64,000 nt of DNA from Comamonas sp. SCN 65-56 (lineage in GTDB: Bacteria; Pseudomonadota; Gammaproteobacteria; Burkholderiales; Burkholderiaceae_C): positions 1-64,000 of the forward strand of contig NZ_MEDS01000006.1 in the NCBI RefSeq assembly GCF_001724135.1, in the 5' to 3' direction. A program made the translations under genes and the position numbers. The notes beneath the pieces were generated by a model. That model did no database searches. It was not told the origin of the DNA and worked only from the letters and a program-made list of their open reading frames with translations. Shown here in pieces: positions 26,653-35,783 of this stretch (position 1 is the first letter of the stretch; every line of letters starts with the position of its first letter).

Positions 26653-28052
26653 GCCAGCTCGCGCGCCACGATGATCCGATCGCTGCCATCGCGACCGCGC
26701 CGGGGCGTGGCGCAGTCGGCATCGTGCGGGTTTCCGGGCACGGCCTTGCGCCCTTTGTGCAGGCGCTGCTGGGGCAGGCGCTGCGACCGCGCGAGGCGCA
26801 TTACCTGCCCTTTGCCGATGCGGCGGGGGACGCGATCGACCGCGGGCTTGCACTGTGGTTCCCCGCGCCGCACAGCTACACGGGCGAGGACGTGCTGGAG
26901 TTGCAGGCGCATGGCGGTCCGGTGGTGCTGCAACTGCTGCTGGCGCGTTGCATGGAGGTGGCGGGCGCGGCATTGCCACGCTTGCGCCTGGCCGAGGCGG
27001 GCGAGTTCACCGAGCGCGCCTTTCTCAACGACAAGATGGATCTGGCGCAGGCCGAGGCGGTGGCCGATCTGATCGACGCCAGCACCGAGGGTGCGGCGCG
27101 CAGCGCGGCGCGCTCGCTTTCGGGTGCGTTCTCGGGCGAGGTGCAGTTGCTGCGCGATGCGCTCGTGCACTTGCGCATGCTGGTGGAGGCGACGCTGGAT
27201 TTTCCTGAAGAAGAAATCGACTTCCTGCGCAAGGCAGACGCGCGCGGACAGCTATTGAATTTGCAGAATCGAGTGGCGACAGTGCTCGGACACGCTCGCC
27301 AGGGCGCGTTGCTGCGCGAGGGCATCACGGTGGTGATTGCCGGCCAGCCCAATGTCGGCAAGAGCTCTCTGCTCAACGCCCTGGCCGGCGCCGAACTGGC
27401 CATCGTCACGCCGATTGCCGGCACCACGCGCGACACCGTGCGCCAGACCATACAGATCGAGGGCGTGCCGCTGCATGTGATCGACACCGCAGGCCTGCGC
27501 GAGAGCGCGGATGCGGTCGAGCGCATCGGCATAGAGCGCGCCTGGGAGCAGATTGCGCGCGCCGATGCCGTGCTTTTCCTGCACGACCTGACGCGCTGCG
27601 GCGATGGCGCCTACCTGGCCGCGGATGCGCAGATTGCGGCGGCGCTGGCGCAGCGGCTGACGCCTGCGGTGCCGCGGATCGACGTATGGAACAAGAGCGA
27701 CGCCGCCCCTGGTGCAGCGCCGCCCGGCGCGCACGGAGAGCAGGCACTCACCCTTTCGGCGCAGACGGGGCAGGGCTTGGCGGCGTTGCGCCAGCGGCTG
27801 CTGCGCACCGTGGGCTGGGAGGCGCTTGCCGAAGGGGTCTACATGGCGCGCGAGCGGCATCTGCAGGCGCTCAGGGCCGTGCGAAACCATCTGGAGCAAG
27901 CGGCCGCCCGGCTGGATGCGCCCGAGCCGGCGCTGGACCTGCTGGCCGAGGAGCTGCGCCTGGCTCAGGGGGCACTGGGAGCGATCACCGGGGAATTCAC
28001 GGCCGACGACCTGCTGGGCAGCATTTTTTCGCAGTTCTGCATTGGCAAGTGA
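26649..28052 (+). CDS. mnmE: tRNA modification GTPase MnmE
   Basis: A full-length 467-residue protein: N-terminal formyl-THF-binding domain, helical domain, and an inserted GTPase domain with [21 protein letters not shown] and NKSD. It ends with the conserved FCIGK, whose Cys is part of the family signature. With MnmG it forms cmnm5U34 in tRNAs for Lys, Glu, Gln, Leu and Arg. It is coupled to an MFS gene, an arrangement without known functional meaning. Confidence 0.97.
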   Translation: MSQLARHDDPIAAIATAPGRGAVGIVRVSGHGLAPFVQALLGQALRPREAHYLPFADAAGDAIDRGLALWFPAPHSYTGEDVLELQAHGGPVVLQLLLARCMEVAGAALPRLRLAEAGEFTERAFLNDKMDLAQAEAVADLIDASTEGAARSAARSLSGAFSGEVQLLRDALVHLRMLVEATLDFPEEEIDFLRKADARGQLLNLQNRVATVLGHARQGALLREGITVVIAGQPNVGKSSLLNALAGAELAIVTPIAGTTRDTVRQTIQIEGVPLHVIDTAGLRESADAVERIGIERAWEQIARADAVLFLHDLTRCGDGAYLAADAQIAAALAQRLTPAVPRIDVWNKSDAAPGAAPPGAHGEQALTLSAQTGQGLAALRQRLLRTVGWEALAEGVYMARERHLQALRAVRNHLEQAAARLDAPEPALDLLAEELRLAQGALGAITGEFTADDLLGSIFSQFCIGK

Positions 28053-28146
28053 GGACGTCGCAGCCAGGCGACGGACATGCATCCAGGTGTAAGCGGCGCA
28101 CTGACGCGCTTGCATATCCCCGGCTTGCAAGGTAAGTTGCGCAGCC

Positions 28147-28641
28147 ATGGCGACTGCGCACTACCCCGGCTCCGCATCCAACACTCTGGATGGCCTGATG
28201 GCGGCGATCCGCCAGTCACCGGAAGACGACGCGCTGGGAACCGCCTTCAGCGCGCAGCAGTGGGCCATCCTCGCGCCCTACCTGCAGCCCATGGACCTGG
28301 CGGCCAACCAGGTCCTGTTTGATCAGGGCAGCAGCGACCGCTCGCTGTATCTGGTGGAAAGCGGCTCGCTCAGCGTGCACTACCAGGACGCCAAGCAGCG
28401 CGTGCGCCTTGCGATCGTGGGCGGCGGCTCGGTGGTGGGCGAAGGGGCGTTTTTCTCGCACCGCCCGCGCAGTGCCACGGTACAGGCCAATGGCGCCTGC
28501 CGGCTCTGGGGCCTCACGCCACTGCGCTTTGCGGAACTGTCCAACCGGCAACCGGCAGTCGCGCTGGCCTTGGCGATGATGGTGGGTGCGGTGCTGGCCA
28601 AGCGGCTGGCCAACCGGCGCATGCGCGTGGCAGCGACCTGA
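28147..28641 (+). CDS. Stand-alone cyclic nucleotide-binding domain protein
   Basis: A 164-residue protein that is essentially one cNMP-binding beta-barrel (LAANQVLFDQGSSDRSLYLVESGSLSVHYQD, then GGGSVVGEGAFFSHRPRSATVQANGACRLWGLT). There is no helix-turn-helix and no kinase or channel, so it is not a Crp-type regulator. FFSHRPRSATV has the phosphate-cassette Arg position occupied, so nucleotide binding is plausible. It could modulate a partner protein; none is evident nearby. Confidence 0.82.
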   Translation: MATAHYPGSASNTLDGLMAAIRQSPEDDALGTAFSAQQWAILAPYLQPMDLAANQVLFDQGSSDRSLYLVESGSLSVHYQDAKQRVRLAIVGGGSVVGEGAFFSHRPRSATVQANGACRLWGLTPLRFAELSNRQPAVALALAMMVGAVLAKRLANRRMRVAAT

Positions 28642-28713
28642 GCGGGCGAGAGCCTCAGCCGGGGTTTTGCGCGTTAAACTGCAGCGCAACCATTGGTATC
28701 ACCGGAGTGAAGC

Positions 28714-29412
28714 ATGTCGCTGCTGAGTTGGCTTTTTCCTCCCAAATCCAAACCTGTCACAGCCAGCGCCGGATCCGCAGCGCAGGCCGCGGCCGCCGAG
28801 TCCGCCAAGGGCGAGCGGACACAGCGGCGCGAGCATCTCTACCTGGCGGTACGCGATGCGATGGTGCGCTCGGGGGTGCTTTCTTCGGGCTACAAGTTCA
28901 AGGTGCTGTCGCTGGACCCGGATGGGCGCCAGTTCCTGGTGATGATCGACATTGCGCCCGGCTATGGCGCCGATACCGCCCGTCAGGCGGAGATGGAAGC
29001 CCTGCTCACCCAGACCGCGCGCGCGCGCTTTCACGTCGAGGTGGCCGCGGTCTACTGGCGCGTGAGCGCGGCGCTCGGCGGCCCGGACAAACCGGCCGTT
29101 GCAGTGGCGCCGGCCGCCGCCGTGGCAAAGCCGGCAGCCACGCCGGTGCCGCCCCAGGTGGCAACGCCGCCGGTCGTGGCGCCAGCGCCGCAGGCGAAAT
29201 CGGATTTCGAGCCCATCGCACCCGACGAGGTCGAGGCCTTCCAGAAAGCCTTGCAACAGGCCGCGGCGCCCAAGCCTGCCGTGGCACAGCCGCCACTGCG
29301 CCGACCGGCGCAGGAGGCATCGGACAACAACGGTTTTGCCGACACCATGATCGTCGACGATGATGGCCAGACCCCGCGTCTGGGGGCGACGCAGTACGGC
29401 GCGCTGCGCTGA
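28714..29412 (+). CDS. Hypothetical protein with Ala/Pro-rich linker
   Basis: A 232-residue protein of unknown function. A short hydrophobic start (MSLLSWLFPP) leads into a conserved-looking segment (REHLYLAVRDAMVRSGVLSSGYKFKVLSLDPDGRQFLVMID, about residues 41-80), then an Ala/Pro-rich stretch (about 125-160) and an acidic C-terminal part (FADTMIVDDDGQTP..LGATQYGAL). No signal peptide or membrane segment. It converges with apt and ends within a 17-bp palindrome. Confidence 0.72.
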   Translation: MSLLSWLFPPKSKPVTASAGSAAQAAAAESAKGERTQRREHLYLAVRDAMVRSGVLSSGYKFKVLSLDPDGRQFLVMIDIAPGYGADTARQAEMEALLTQTARARFHVEVAAVYWRVSAALGGPDKPAVAVAPAAAVAKPAATPVPPQVATPPVVAPAPQAKSDFEPIAPDEVEAFQKALQQAAAPKPAVAQPPLRRPAQEASDNNGFADTMIVDDDGQTPRLGATQYGALR

Positions 29413-29426
29413 ACCGGCCCGGTTCA
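29410..29426. other. Palindrome that contains both convergent stop codons
   Basis: TGAACCGG and CCGGTTCA form a perfect 8-bp dyad around one base. The TGA of the upstream gene and the TGA of apt are the two ends of the palindrome. It may act as a weak bidirectional terminator; no T-run is present. Confidence 0.45.
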
Positions 29427-29978
29427 GAGCCCGCTGAAATCCACCAGCGTATAGAGCTGCAATCCGGCGGCGCGCAGCCGCTCGGAGCCGCCCAGCTCCG
29501 GCAGATCGACGATCGCAACCCCTTCGGTGACGGTGGCGCCCAGCTTTTCCAGCAGCTTCTTGCCGGCCATCATGGTGCCGCCGGTGGCAATCAGGTCGTC
29601 CACCAGCAGCACGCGGTCGCCGCCGCGCACCGCATCGGCATGCAGCTCCACGGTGGCGCTACCGTACTCCAGCTCGTAGGTTTCCTGCACCGTGGTGAAC
29701 GGCAGCTTGCCCTTCTTGCGGATCGGCACGAACCCCAGGCCCAGCTCGTAGGCCAGTACCGAGCCGATGATGAAGCCGCGCGCATCCAGCCCGGCCACCA
29801 CGTCGGGGCGCATGCTTTTGTCCATGTAACGGTGCACAAAGGTGTCGATCAGTACGCGAAACACCCGCGGGTCCTGCAGCAGCGGCGTGATGTCGCGAAA
29901 CTGCACGCCCGGCGCGGGCCAGTCGGGCACGGTGCGGATGTGCGAGCGCAGGTAATCGGTGATGGCGGGTGTGGGCAT
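29424..29978 (-). CDS. apt: Adenine phosphoribosyltransferase
   Basis: A 184-residue type I phosphoribosyltransferase. The PRPP-binding signature reads [14 protein letters not shown], and [11 protein letters not shown] and [11 protein letters not shown] match Apt. It salvages adenine to AMP in the cytoplasm. The 11 bases that separate its stop from the convergent gene are largely a palindrome. Confidence 0.95.
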   Translation of the reverse strand: MPTPAITDYLRSHIRTVPDWPAPGVQFRDITPLLQDPRVFRVLIDTFVHRYMDKSMRPDVVAGLDARGFIIGSVLAYELGLGFVPIRKKGKLPFTTVQETYELEYGSATVELHADAVRGGDRVLLVDDLIATGGTMMAGKKLLEKLGATVTEGVAIVDLPELGGSERLRAAGLQLYTLVDFSGL

Positions 29979-30011
29979 GGAGGTGGTGCAGATCGGAGTG
30001 ATGGCGGCATC

Positions 30012-31994
30012 CTACCCGCGCAGCAGGCTTTCCTCGGCCAGCCCGAGCGCCGTCGGATGGCCGCTGAGCACCAGGGTGTCGCCGCCGGTCAGCGCTTGCT
30101 CGTCCTGCGCGCCGCTGGTTCTGCCATTGGCGCGGCGCACCGCGACGAGCTGCACGCCCATGGGCGCAAGGCGCAGTGCGGCCGGGCTCTGGCCCAGCGC
30201 CGCGGCGCCCTCAGGCAGGGTGATGGAGGCCAATCGCTCCTGATCGCGCTCGGTCGGTGTCTCGTCCAGCCCGTGAAAATAGTTGCGCAGCAGCCCGTAG
30301 CGGGCATTGCGCTGCTCCTGCAGCAGGCGCACGACGCGGCGCAGCGGTACGCCGACCAGCGCCAGCGCATGGCCGGCCAGCACCAGGGAGCCTTCGATGG
30401 CCTCGGGCACCACTTCGGCGGCGCCAGCGACACGCAGTTCCTCCAGGTGCGTGTCGTCCTGCGTGCGCACGATCACCGGCACCTGCGGTGCTTCGTTGCG
30501 CAGGTGCACCAGCACCTTGAGCGCCACTGGCACCTCGTGCGTCGTCACCACCACCGCGGCGGCGCGCGAGAGGCCCGCCGCGCGCAGCGCCTGAGTGCGC
30601 GTGGCGTCGCCGAACACCACCGAATTGCCGGCGGCGGCAGCCTGGCGCACGCGGTCCGGGTCCAGATCGAGCGCCAGGTAGGCGATGCCCTCCAGCTCCA
30701 GCAGCCGCGCCAGGTTCTGGCCGCAGCGGCCGTAGCCGCAGATCACGATGTGGCCGCTGGTGTTGATTGCCCGGCGCGCGATCTGCGTCACCTGCAGCGA
30801 TTGCTGCATCCAGTCGCTGGCCACCAGCCGGCTGACAATCTGCGGGCTGTACTGGATCAGGAAGGGCGTGGCCAGCATCGACAGCACCATGGCCGCCAGC
30901 ACCGGGTTCATGAGGCGCGGCTCTATCAACTGGTGCGTCTGCATCAGCGCCAGCAGCACGAAGCCGAATTCGCCCGCCTGCGCCGCGTACAGCCCGGTGC
31001 GCAGCGCCACGCCAGCCGATGCGCCGCGCGCATGGGCCAGGCCGAAGATGATCGCCGCCTTGAGCAGAAGCGGCGCCAGCAGCAGCAGGCCCACCAGCGC
31101 CCAGTGCTCCACCAGGATATGCCAGTCCAGCATCATCCCGACGGTGATGAAGAACAGGCCCAGCAGTACATCGTGAAACGGCCGGATGTCGGCGCCCACC
31201 TGGTGGTGGTAAGGCGTTTCGGAGACCAGTACGCCGGCGATGAAGGCACCCAGCGCCAGCGAGAGACCGGCCAGCTCGGTCAGCCAGGCCAGACCCAGCG
31301 TGATCAGCAGCAGATTGAGCATGAACAGCTCTTCACTCTTGCGCCGTGCCACCAGCGTCAGCCACCAGCGCATCACGCGCTGCCCGCCGATGAGCAGCAC
31401 GCTCACCAGCACCACCGCCTTGACCAGCGCCAGCGCCAGCGCCGTCAGCAACTGCTCGGGCGAGGAGCCCAGCGCCGGAATCAGCACCAGCATGGGCACC
31501 ACGGCCAGGTCCTGGAACAGCAGAATGCCCATGACGCGCCGGCCGTGCTCGGTGTCCACCTCGGCGCGTTCGGTCAACAGCTTCACCACGATGGCGGTGC
31601 TGCTCATCGCCAGCGTGCCGGCCAGGGCCAGCGCGGTCTGCCAGTCCATCTCCCAGACGCCGCCGAGCCAGCGCGAGAGCAGCAGCAGCCCGCCCATGAA
31701 TGCCAGCACGCTGCCCAGCACCTGCATCAAGCCCAGGCCGAAGACCAGCCGGCGCATGGCACGCAGCTTGGGCAGGCTGAACTCCAGGCCGATGGTGAAC
31801 ATCAGGAACACCACGCCGAACTCGCCCAGGTGGCGCACGCCCTCGGAATTGAGCGCCAGCGCCAGCGCGTGCGGCCCGATCAGGATGCCGGCGGCGAGGT
31901 AGCCCATCATCGGCGGCAGGCGCAGCAGCCGGCAGGCCACCACGCCCAGCACGGCAGCCAGCAGGTACAGCAGAGTCAGCGCCAGCGACGACAT
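30012..31994 (-). CDS. Kef-type CPA2 cation/proton antiporter with RCK domain
   Basis: A 660-residue inner-membrane protein: about 12 membrane segments with the CPA2 features LPPMMGYLAAGILIGP and FLMFTIGLEFSLPKLR, then a TrkA-N (RCK) domain with GHIVICGYGRCGQNLARLLE for NAD binding, and a TrkA-C domain near the end. KefB/KefC release K+ under electrophile stress, gated by glutathione; whether this one is glutathione-gated cannot be read. The start is ATG 31994, with a much longer upstream frame rejected because it is antisense to kdsD. It is divergent from kdsD with 57 bases between start codons. Confidence 0.93.
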   Translation of the reverse strand: MSSLALTLLYLLAAVLGVVACRLLRLPPMMGYLAAGILIGPHALALALNSEGVRHLGEFGVVFLMFTIGLEFSLPKLRAMRRLVFGLGLMQVLGSVLAFMGGLLLLSRWLGGVWEMDWQTALALAGTLAMSSTAIVVKLLTERAEVDTEHGRRVMGILLFQDLAVVPMLVLIPALGSSPEQLLTALALALVKAVVLVSVLLIGGQRVMRWWLTLVARRKSEELFMLNLLLITLGLAWLTELAGLSLALGAFIAGVLVSETPYHHQVGADIRPFHDVLLGLFFITVGMMLDWHILVEHWALVGLLLLAPLLLKAAIIFGLAHARGASAGVALRTGLYAAQAGEFGFVLLALMQTHQLIEPRLMNPVLAAMVLSMLATPFLIQYSPQIVSRLVASDWMQQSLQVTQIARRAINTSGHIVICGYGRCGQNLARLLELEGIAYLALDLDPDRVRQAAAAGNSVVFGDATRTQALRAAGLSRAAAVVVTTHEVPVALKVLVHLRNEAPQVPVIVRTQDDTHLEELRVAGAAEVVPEAIEGSLVLAGHALALVGVPLRRVVRLLQEQRNARYGLLRNYFHGLDETPTERDQERLASITLPEGAAALGQSPAALRLAPMGVQLVAVRRANGRTSGAQDEQALTGGDTLVLSGHPTALGLAEESLLRG

Positions 31995-32051
31995 CGCATG
32001 ATGGTAGAGCCAGCGCCCCGGGTTTGGGGCCCGCGCCGATAGAATTTGTCC

Positions 32052-33050
32052 ATGGTTTCTGCACAAGACGCACCGCGCACCGACGACGACCGCATCCTGC
32101 GCCTGGGGCGCGAGGCCTGCCACATCGAAGCGGTCGCGCTGGACCGCATGGGCGAGCGGCTTGGCGCAGCCTTCACGCAGGCGGTGCACCGCATCCTTGC
32201 GACACGCGGGCGAGTAGTCGTCATGGGCATGGGCAAAAGCGGGCATGTGGGGCGCAAGATCGCCGCCACGCTGGCCTCCACCGGCACGCCGGCGTTCTTC
32301 GTGCATCCGGCCGAGGCCAGCCACGGCGATCTCGGCATGGTCACGCACGAGGATCTGGTGCTGGCCCTGTCCAACAGCGGCGAGAGCCACGAGATCACCG
32401 CCCTGCTGCCGGCGCTCAGGCGCCTGGGCGTGCCCGTGGTGGCGCTGACCGGCGCACCCGCATCGACGCTGGCGGCCCATGCCGACCTGGTGCTCGATTG
32501 CAGCGTGGAGCGCGAAGCCTGCCCGCTCAACCTCGCACCCACCGCCAGCACCACGGCGCAGATCGCCATGGGCGATGCGTTGGCCGTGGCGCTGCTGGAC
32601 GCGCGCGGCTTTCGCCCCGAGGACTTTGCGCGCTCGCACCCGGGCGGCGCTCTGGGGCGGCGCCTGCTCACGCTGGTGCGCGACGTGATGCGCAGCGGCG
32701 CCGATGTGCCGCGCGTGCCACCGGACGCCAGTTTCAGCACGCTGATGCGCGAAATGAGCGCCAAGGGCGTGGGCGCGGCCGCGGTGGTGGACGCCCGAGG
32801 GCGCCTGCAAGGCATCTTCACCGATGGCGACCTGCGTCGGCGCATCGAAGCCGGGACCGACGTGCTGAAGATGACGGCCGGCGAGCTGATGCACCCCGGC
32901 CCGCGCACCATGGCCGCCGAGGCCCTCGCCGCCGATGCCGCGCAGCTCATGGAGCAGCACCGCATCACCAGCGTGCTCGTGACCGATAGCGCCGGCGTGC
33001 TGACCGGCATCGTACACATCGGCGACCTGATGCGTGCCAAGGTGATCTGA
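32052..33050 (+). CDS. kdsD: Arabinose-5-phosphate isomerase KdsD
   Basis: A 332-residue KpsF/GutQ-family enzyme: SIS domain (RVVVMGMGKSGHVGRKIAATLASTGTPAFFVHP, SNSGESHEI) followed by two CBS domains (about 205-330). It makes arabinose 5-phosphate from ribulose 5-phosphate, the first step to KDO for LPS. It overlaps kdsC (TGATG) and leads an LPS operon kdsD-kdsC-lptC. Confidence 0.96.
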   Translation: MVSAQDAPRTDDDRILRLGREACHIEAVALDRMGERLGAAFTQAVHRILATRGRVVVMGMGKSGHVGRKIAATLASTGTPAFFVHPAEASHGDLGMVTHEDLVLALSNSGESHEITALLPALRRLGVPVVALTGAPASTLAAHADLVLDCSVEREACPLNLAPTASTTAQIAMGDALAVALLDARGFRPEDFARSHPGGALGRRLLTLVRDVMRSGADVPRVPPDASFSTLMREMSAKGVGAAAVVDARGRLQGIFTDGDLRRRIEAGTDVLKMTAGELMHPGPRTMAAEALAADAAQLMEQHRITSVLVTDSAGVLTGIVHIGDLMRAKVI

Positions 33051-33613
33051 TGGTCGCGCCACTGCCTCCGCTGTTGCCAGCCTTGCAATGGGCGCCGGAA
33101 CTGCTGCTGCAGGCCCAGGGCGTGCGCGCCGTGCTGCTGGACGTGGATGGCGTGCTGACCGACGGCGGGCTGTATTTTTCCGGCGAAGGCGAGGTGCTCA
33201 AGCGCTTTGATTCGCTCGATGGTCACGGCATCAAGCTGCTGCAGCAGGCGGGTCTGCAGGTCATGGTGGTCAGTGGCCGTGATTCGCCCGCCTTGCGCCT
33301 GCGCCTTGCGGCGCTGGGAGTCCAGCGCCTGCGCCTGGGAACGGAAGACAAGCTGCCGGCAGCGCAGGGCCTGCTGGCCGAGCTGGGTCTGGGCTTCGAA
33401 GCGCTTGCCGTCATGGGCGACGACTGGCCCGATCTGCCCTTGCTGCGCCGCGCGCGCCTGGCCTGTGCGCCGGCGCAGGCCCATGCCGAAGTGCGCGCCG
33501 TGGCCCACCATGTCACGCGCGCCGCAGGCGGGCATGGCGCGGTGCGCGAGCTTTGTGATCTGCTGCTGGTCGCGTCGGGCCGGTATGCGCAGCTGCTGGC
33601 GCGCGCCTCATGA
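33050..33613 (+). CDS. kdsC: KDO 8-phosphate phosphatase KdsC
   Basis: A 187-residue HAD phosphatase of the C0 type, with DVDGVLTDGGLYFSGEGE as the catalytic Asp loop and MGDDWPDLPLL as motif 4. It removes phosphate from KDO 8-phosphate. About 25 residues precede the usual start, which suggests a slightly extended N-terminus. Overlaps lptC by ATGA. Confidence 0.95.
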   Translation: MVAPLPPLLPALQWAPELLLQAQGVRAVLLDVDGVLTDGGLYFSGEGEVLKRFDSLDGHGIKLLQQAGLQVMVVSGRDSPALRLRLAALGVQRLRLGTEDKLPAAQGLLAELGLGFEALAVMGDDWPDLPLLRRARLACAPAQAHAEVRAVAHHVTRAAGGHGAVRELCDLLLVASGRYAQLLARAS

Positions 33614-34245
33614 GCGCAAGATCCTGGGGGCGCACCTGGGGACACGCTTGGGAGCGCGCCACGCTCTACCTGCCGGTGGCGCTGATGGGGCTGCTGGCAC
33701 TGGGCACCTGGTGGCTGGTGCGCAACGCGCCGCAACTGCAGGCGCCCCAGCCGCCGGTGGCGCCGGCGCATGAGCCGGATTACTTCATGCGCGACTTTTC
33801 GGTCAAATCGTTCGACGCCAATGGCCGCCTGCAAAGCGAGGTACGCGGGCGGCTGGCACAGCATTTCCCGGATACCGACACGCTGGAGATCGAGCAGGCC
33901 GACATCCGCTCGACCGATGCCCAGGGCCGGGTGATGACGGCGACGGCCAGGCGCGCCATTACCAATGCCGATGGCTCCGAGGTGCAGCTGCTGGGCGATG
34001 CGGTGGTGCAGCGCGTCACGCCGGCGACCGCGGGCCAGAGCACGCCGCCCGTGCTGCGCCTGCAAGGGCAGCATCTGCGGGCCTGGGTGAACAGTGAACG
34101 CGTGCAATCCGACCAGCCCGTGGTGCTCACCCAGGGCAACGACAGCGTCACGGCCGACACGCTGGACTACGACAACAAGGCCGGGCTGGTGACCATGACG
34201 GGCAATGTGCGCGGCGTGGTGCAGCCAGCGCGCAGCCGACGCTGA
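33610..34245 (+). CDS. lptC: LPS export protein LptC
   Basis: A 211-residue protein with one N-terminal membrane anchor (YLPVALMGLLALGTWWLV, about 18-35) and a periplasmic beta-jellyroll (DYFMRDFSVKSFDANGRLQSEVRG, DNKAGLVTMTGNVRG). It links LptBFG to LptA in the LPS transport bridge. lptA and lptB, which usually follow, are replaced here by an SDR gene that overlaps the lptC stop. Confidence 0.93.
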   Translation: MSARSWGRTWGHAWERATLYLPVALMGLLALGTWWLVRNAPQLQAPQPPVAPAHEPDYFMRDFSVKSFDANGRLQSEVRGRLAQHFPDTDTLEIEQADIRSTDAQGRVMTATARRAITNADGSEVQLLGDAVVQRVTPATAGQSTPPVLRLQGQHLRAWVNSERVQSDQPVVLTQGNDSVTADTLDYDNKAGLVTMTGNVRGVVQPARSRR

Positions 34246-35021
34246 TGGCGCCGCCGCTTGTCTTCATTACCGGCGCCTCCAGCGGCATTGGCCAGGCGCT
34301 GGCCCGCCGCTATCTGCGTGCAGGCTGGCGCGCAGCACTGCTTGCCCGCCGTGTGGATATGGTCAAAGCATGGCTTGACGCAGACAGGATAAGCGCTGAA
34401 AGCTATGAAATTTATGGTGCCGACATCCGCGACTTGGCACAGATCGCTGCCGCTGCCAACGCCTGTCTCGAACGCCAGGGTCTGCCGGATGTGGTGCTGG
34501 CCAATGCGGGCATCAGCCTGGGCATTGCGCCGGGCGATGCGCAGGATCTCGCGGTGCTGCAGCGCACGCTGGCCACCAACGTCACCGGGCTGGCGGCGAC
34601 CTTCCAGCCCTTCATCGGCCCGATGGTGGCGCGAGGCAGCGGTCGGCTGGTCGGGATTGCCAGCGTTGCCGGCGCACGCGGGTTGCCCGGCCACGGTGCC
34701 TACTGCGCGAGCAAGGCCGCCGTCATCAGCTACTGCGAGAGCGTGCGCAGCGAATTGCGCGGCAGCGGAGTCAGCGTGCTCACGCTGTGCCCCGGCTTTG
34801 TCGCCACGCCGCTGACCGCGCGCAATCGCTATCCCATGCCCTTCATGCTGTCGGCCGAAGCATTTGCCGAACGGGCCGAGCGTGCCATCGCCGGCCACGC
34901 GAGCTATCGCGTGATCCCCTGGCAGATGGCGATCGTGGCGCGCCTGCTGCCGCTGCTGCCCAATGCGGTGTTCGACCGCCTGATGGCAGGTCGCCCGCGC
35001 AAGCGCCGGGACGGCGAGTAA
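34245..35021 (+). CDS. Short-chain dehydrogenase/reductase
   Basis: A 258-residue SDR: cofactor motif TGASSGIGQALARRYL, NAG motif LANAGISLG, catalytic Ser in IASVAGARG and YxxxK in YCASKAAV. The cofactor and substrate are not defined. It overlaps the lptC stop (TGATG), so it belongs to the LPS operon by position. About 19 codons near residues 39-57 (MVKAWLDADRISAESYEIY) coincide with a copy of the dispersed repeat. An intrinsic terminator follows the gene. Confidence 0.9.
   Translation: MAPPLVFITGASSGIGQALARRYLRAGWRAALLARRVDMVKAWLDADRISAESYEIYGADIRDLAQIAAAANACLERQGLPDVVLANAGISLGIAPGDAQDLAVLQRTLATNVTGLAATFQPFIGPMVARGSGRLVGIASVAGARGLPGHGAYCASKAAVISYCESVRSELRGSGVSVLTLCPGFVATPLTARNRYPMPFMLSAEAFAERAERAIAGHASYRVIPWQMAIVARLLPLLPNAVFDRLMAGRPRKRRDGE
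34361..34414 (-). repeat. Dispersed about 55-bp repeat, copy 3, inside the SDR gene
   Basis: The minus strand reads ATAAATTTCATAGCTTTCAG, CGCTTATCCTGTCTGCG, then AAGCCATGCTTTGACC, in register with the family consensus. The frame stays open across it. Confidence 0.6.
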
Positions 35022-35044
35022 GGTTCGAACAACTCCGGACAACA

Positions 35045-35068
35045 AAAAAGCTCCCGAAGGAGCTTTTT
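35045..35068. terminator. Bidirectional Rho-independent terminator
   Basis: AAAAAGCTCC and GGAGCTTTTT form a perfect 10-bp stem around CGAA. With an A-run on one side and a T-run on the other it can terminate both the LPS operon (plus strand) and the RNA-binding protein gene (minus strand), which converge here. Confidence 0.93.
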
Positions 35069-35086
35069 CATGGGTTTGCCGGTAGA

Positions 35087-35539
35087 TCAGTACCCGCCGT
35101 TGCCGCCATCGTAGCCACCACGGCCACCGCCGTCGTAGCCGCCACGACCGCCACCACCACCGCGACCACCGCCGCCGTAGGGGCTGCGGAAACCGCCGCC
35201 GCCGCCACCTTCACCGCGGCCACCACCGTAGCCGCCGCCACCGCTGCGGCCACCGCCGCCGCCATAGCCACCGGAACGCGGCGGACGCGGCTCCATCGGA
35301 CGCGCTTCGTTGACGACCAGGCTGCGCCCGCCCAGGGGCTGGCCATTCATGCCGTTGATGGCTTGCTGCGCTTCGGCGTCGCTGCCCATTTCGACAAAGC
35401 CGAAACCCTTGGAACGGCCGGTGTCGCGCTCCATCATGACCTTGGCGCTGGTGACCGTGCCGAATTGCCCGAAGGCCTGCTGCAGATCTTCATCGCGCAC
35501 TTGGTACGGCAGGTTGCCGACGTACAGTTTGTTGCCCAT
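35087..35539 (-). CDS. RRM RNA-binding protein with Gly-rich tail
   Basis: A 150-residue protein: one RRM domain (residues 1-80) with RNP2 LYVGNL and RNP1 KGFGFVEM, followed by a Gly/Arg/Tyr-rich tail with repeated GGYGGG and GGYDGG units, similar to eukaryotic glycine-rich RNA-binding proteins and the cyanobacterial/proteobacterial Rbp group. It binds single-stranded RNA and the tail could promote assembly or phase separation. The 244-bp region upstream of the start (35540-35783) has no gene and may hold a long leader. Confidence 0.92.
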   Translation of the reverse strand: MGNKLYVGNLPYQVRDEDLQQAFGQFGTVTSAKVMMERDTGRSKGFGFVEMGSDAEAQQAINGMNGQPLGGRSLVVNEARPMEPRPPRSGGYGGGGGRSGGGGYGGGRGEGGGGGGFRSPYGGGGRGGGGGRGGYDGGGRGGYDGGNGGY

Positions 35540-35783
35540 GAAATGGGACTCCCTAATTAACAAAAAAATGGAACCACGGAGTCCCGAAACCGCCAACAGT
35601 GAATCACCTAAGAAGCCCTATGCGCGAAAACTGACGGATCACCGTAACCTACTTGATGGACGCACGCCCACCAATACGGTACTGTTCTTGAATTTCGGCG
35701 GCGACGCAAGCGTTTTTTGCGCGGCAGTGGTGCAATTTGCAACAATAACTTTATAAAAACGCAAGCAAACCCGCATTCACCCG

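Noticed and set aside
27195..27265. Eighth copy of the dispersed repeat in mnmE
   Set aside because: Only about half of the positions agree and the protein there follows a normal MnmE pattern, so chance similarity is likely.
28147..28641. Crp/Fnr transcription factor
   Set aside because: The protein ends after the nucleotide-binding barrel; there is no helix-turn-helix.
29640..32042. Long open frame on the plus strand antisense to apt and the Kef antiporter
   Set aside because: It is rich in Q, H, R and A without domain features, runs opposite to two clear genes, and has no ribosome site. It is a high-GC shadow frame.
31995..33062. In-frame upstream extension of the Kef antiporter
   Set aside because: The extra 356 codons are antisense to kdsD and have no family similarity; ATG 31994 gives the normal antiporter start.
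35087..35300. Tandem repeat or CRISPR-like array
   Set aside because: The periodic CC-rich triplets encode the Gly-rich tail of the RRM protein; there are no spacers.
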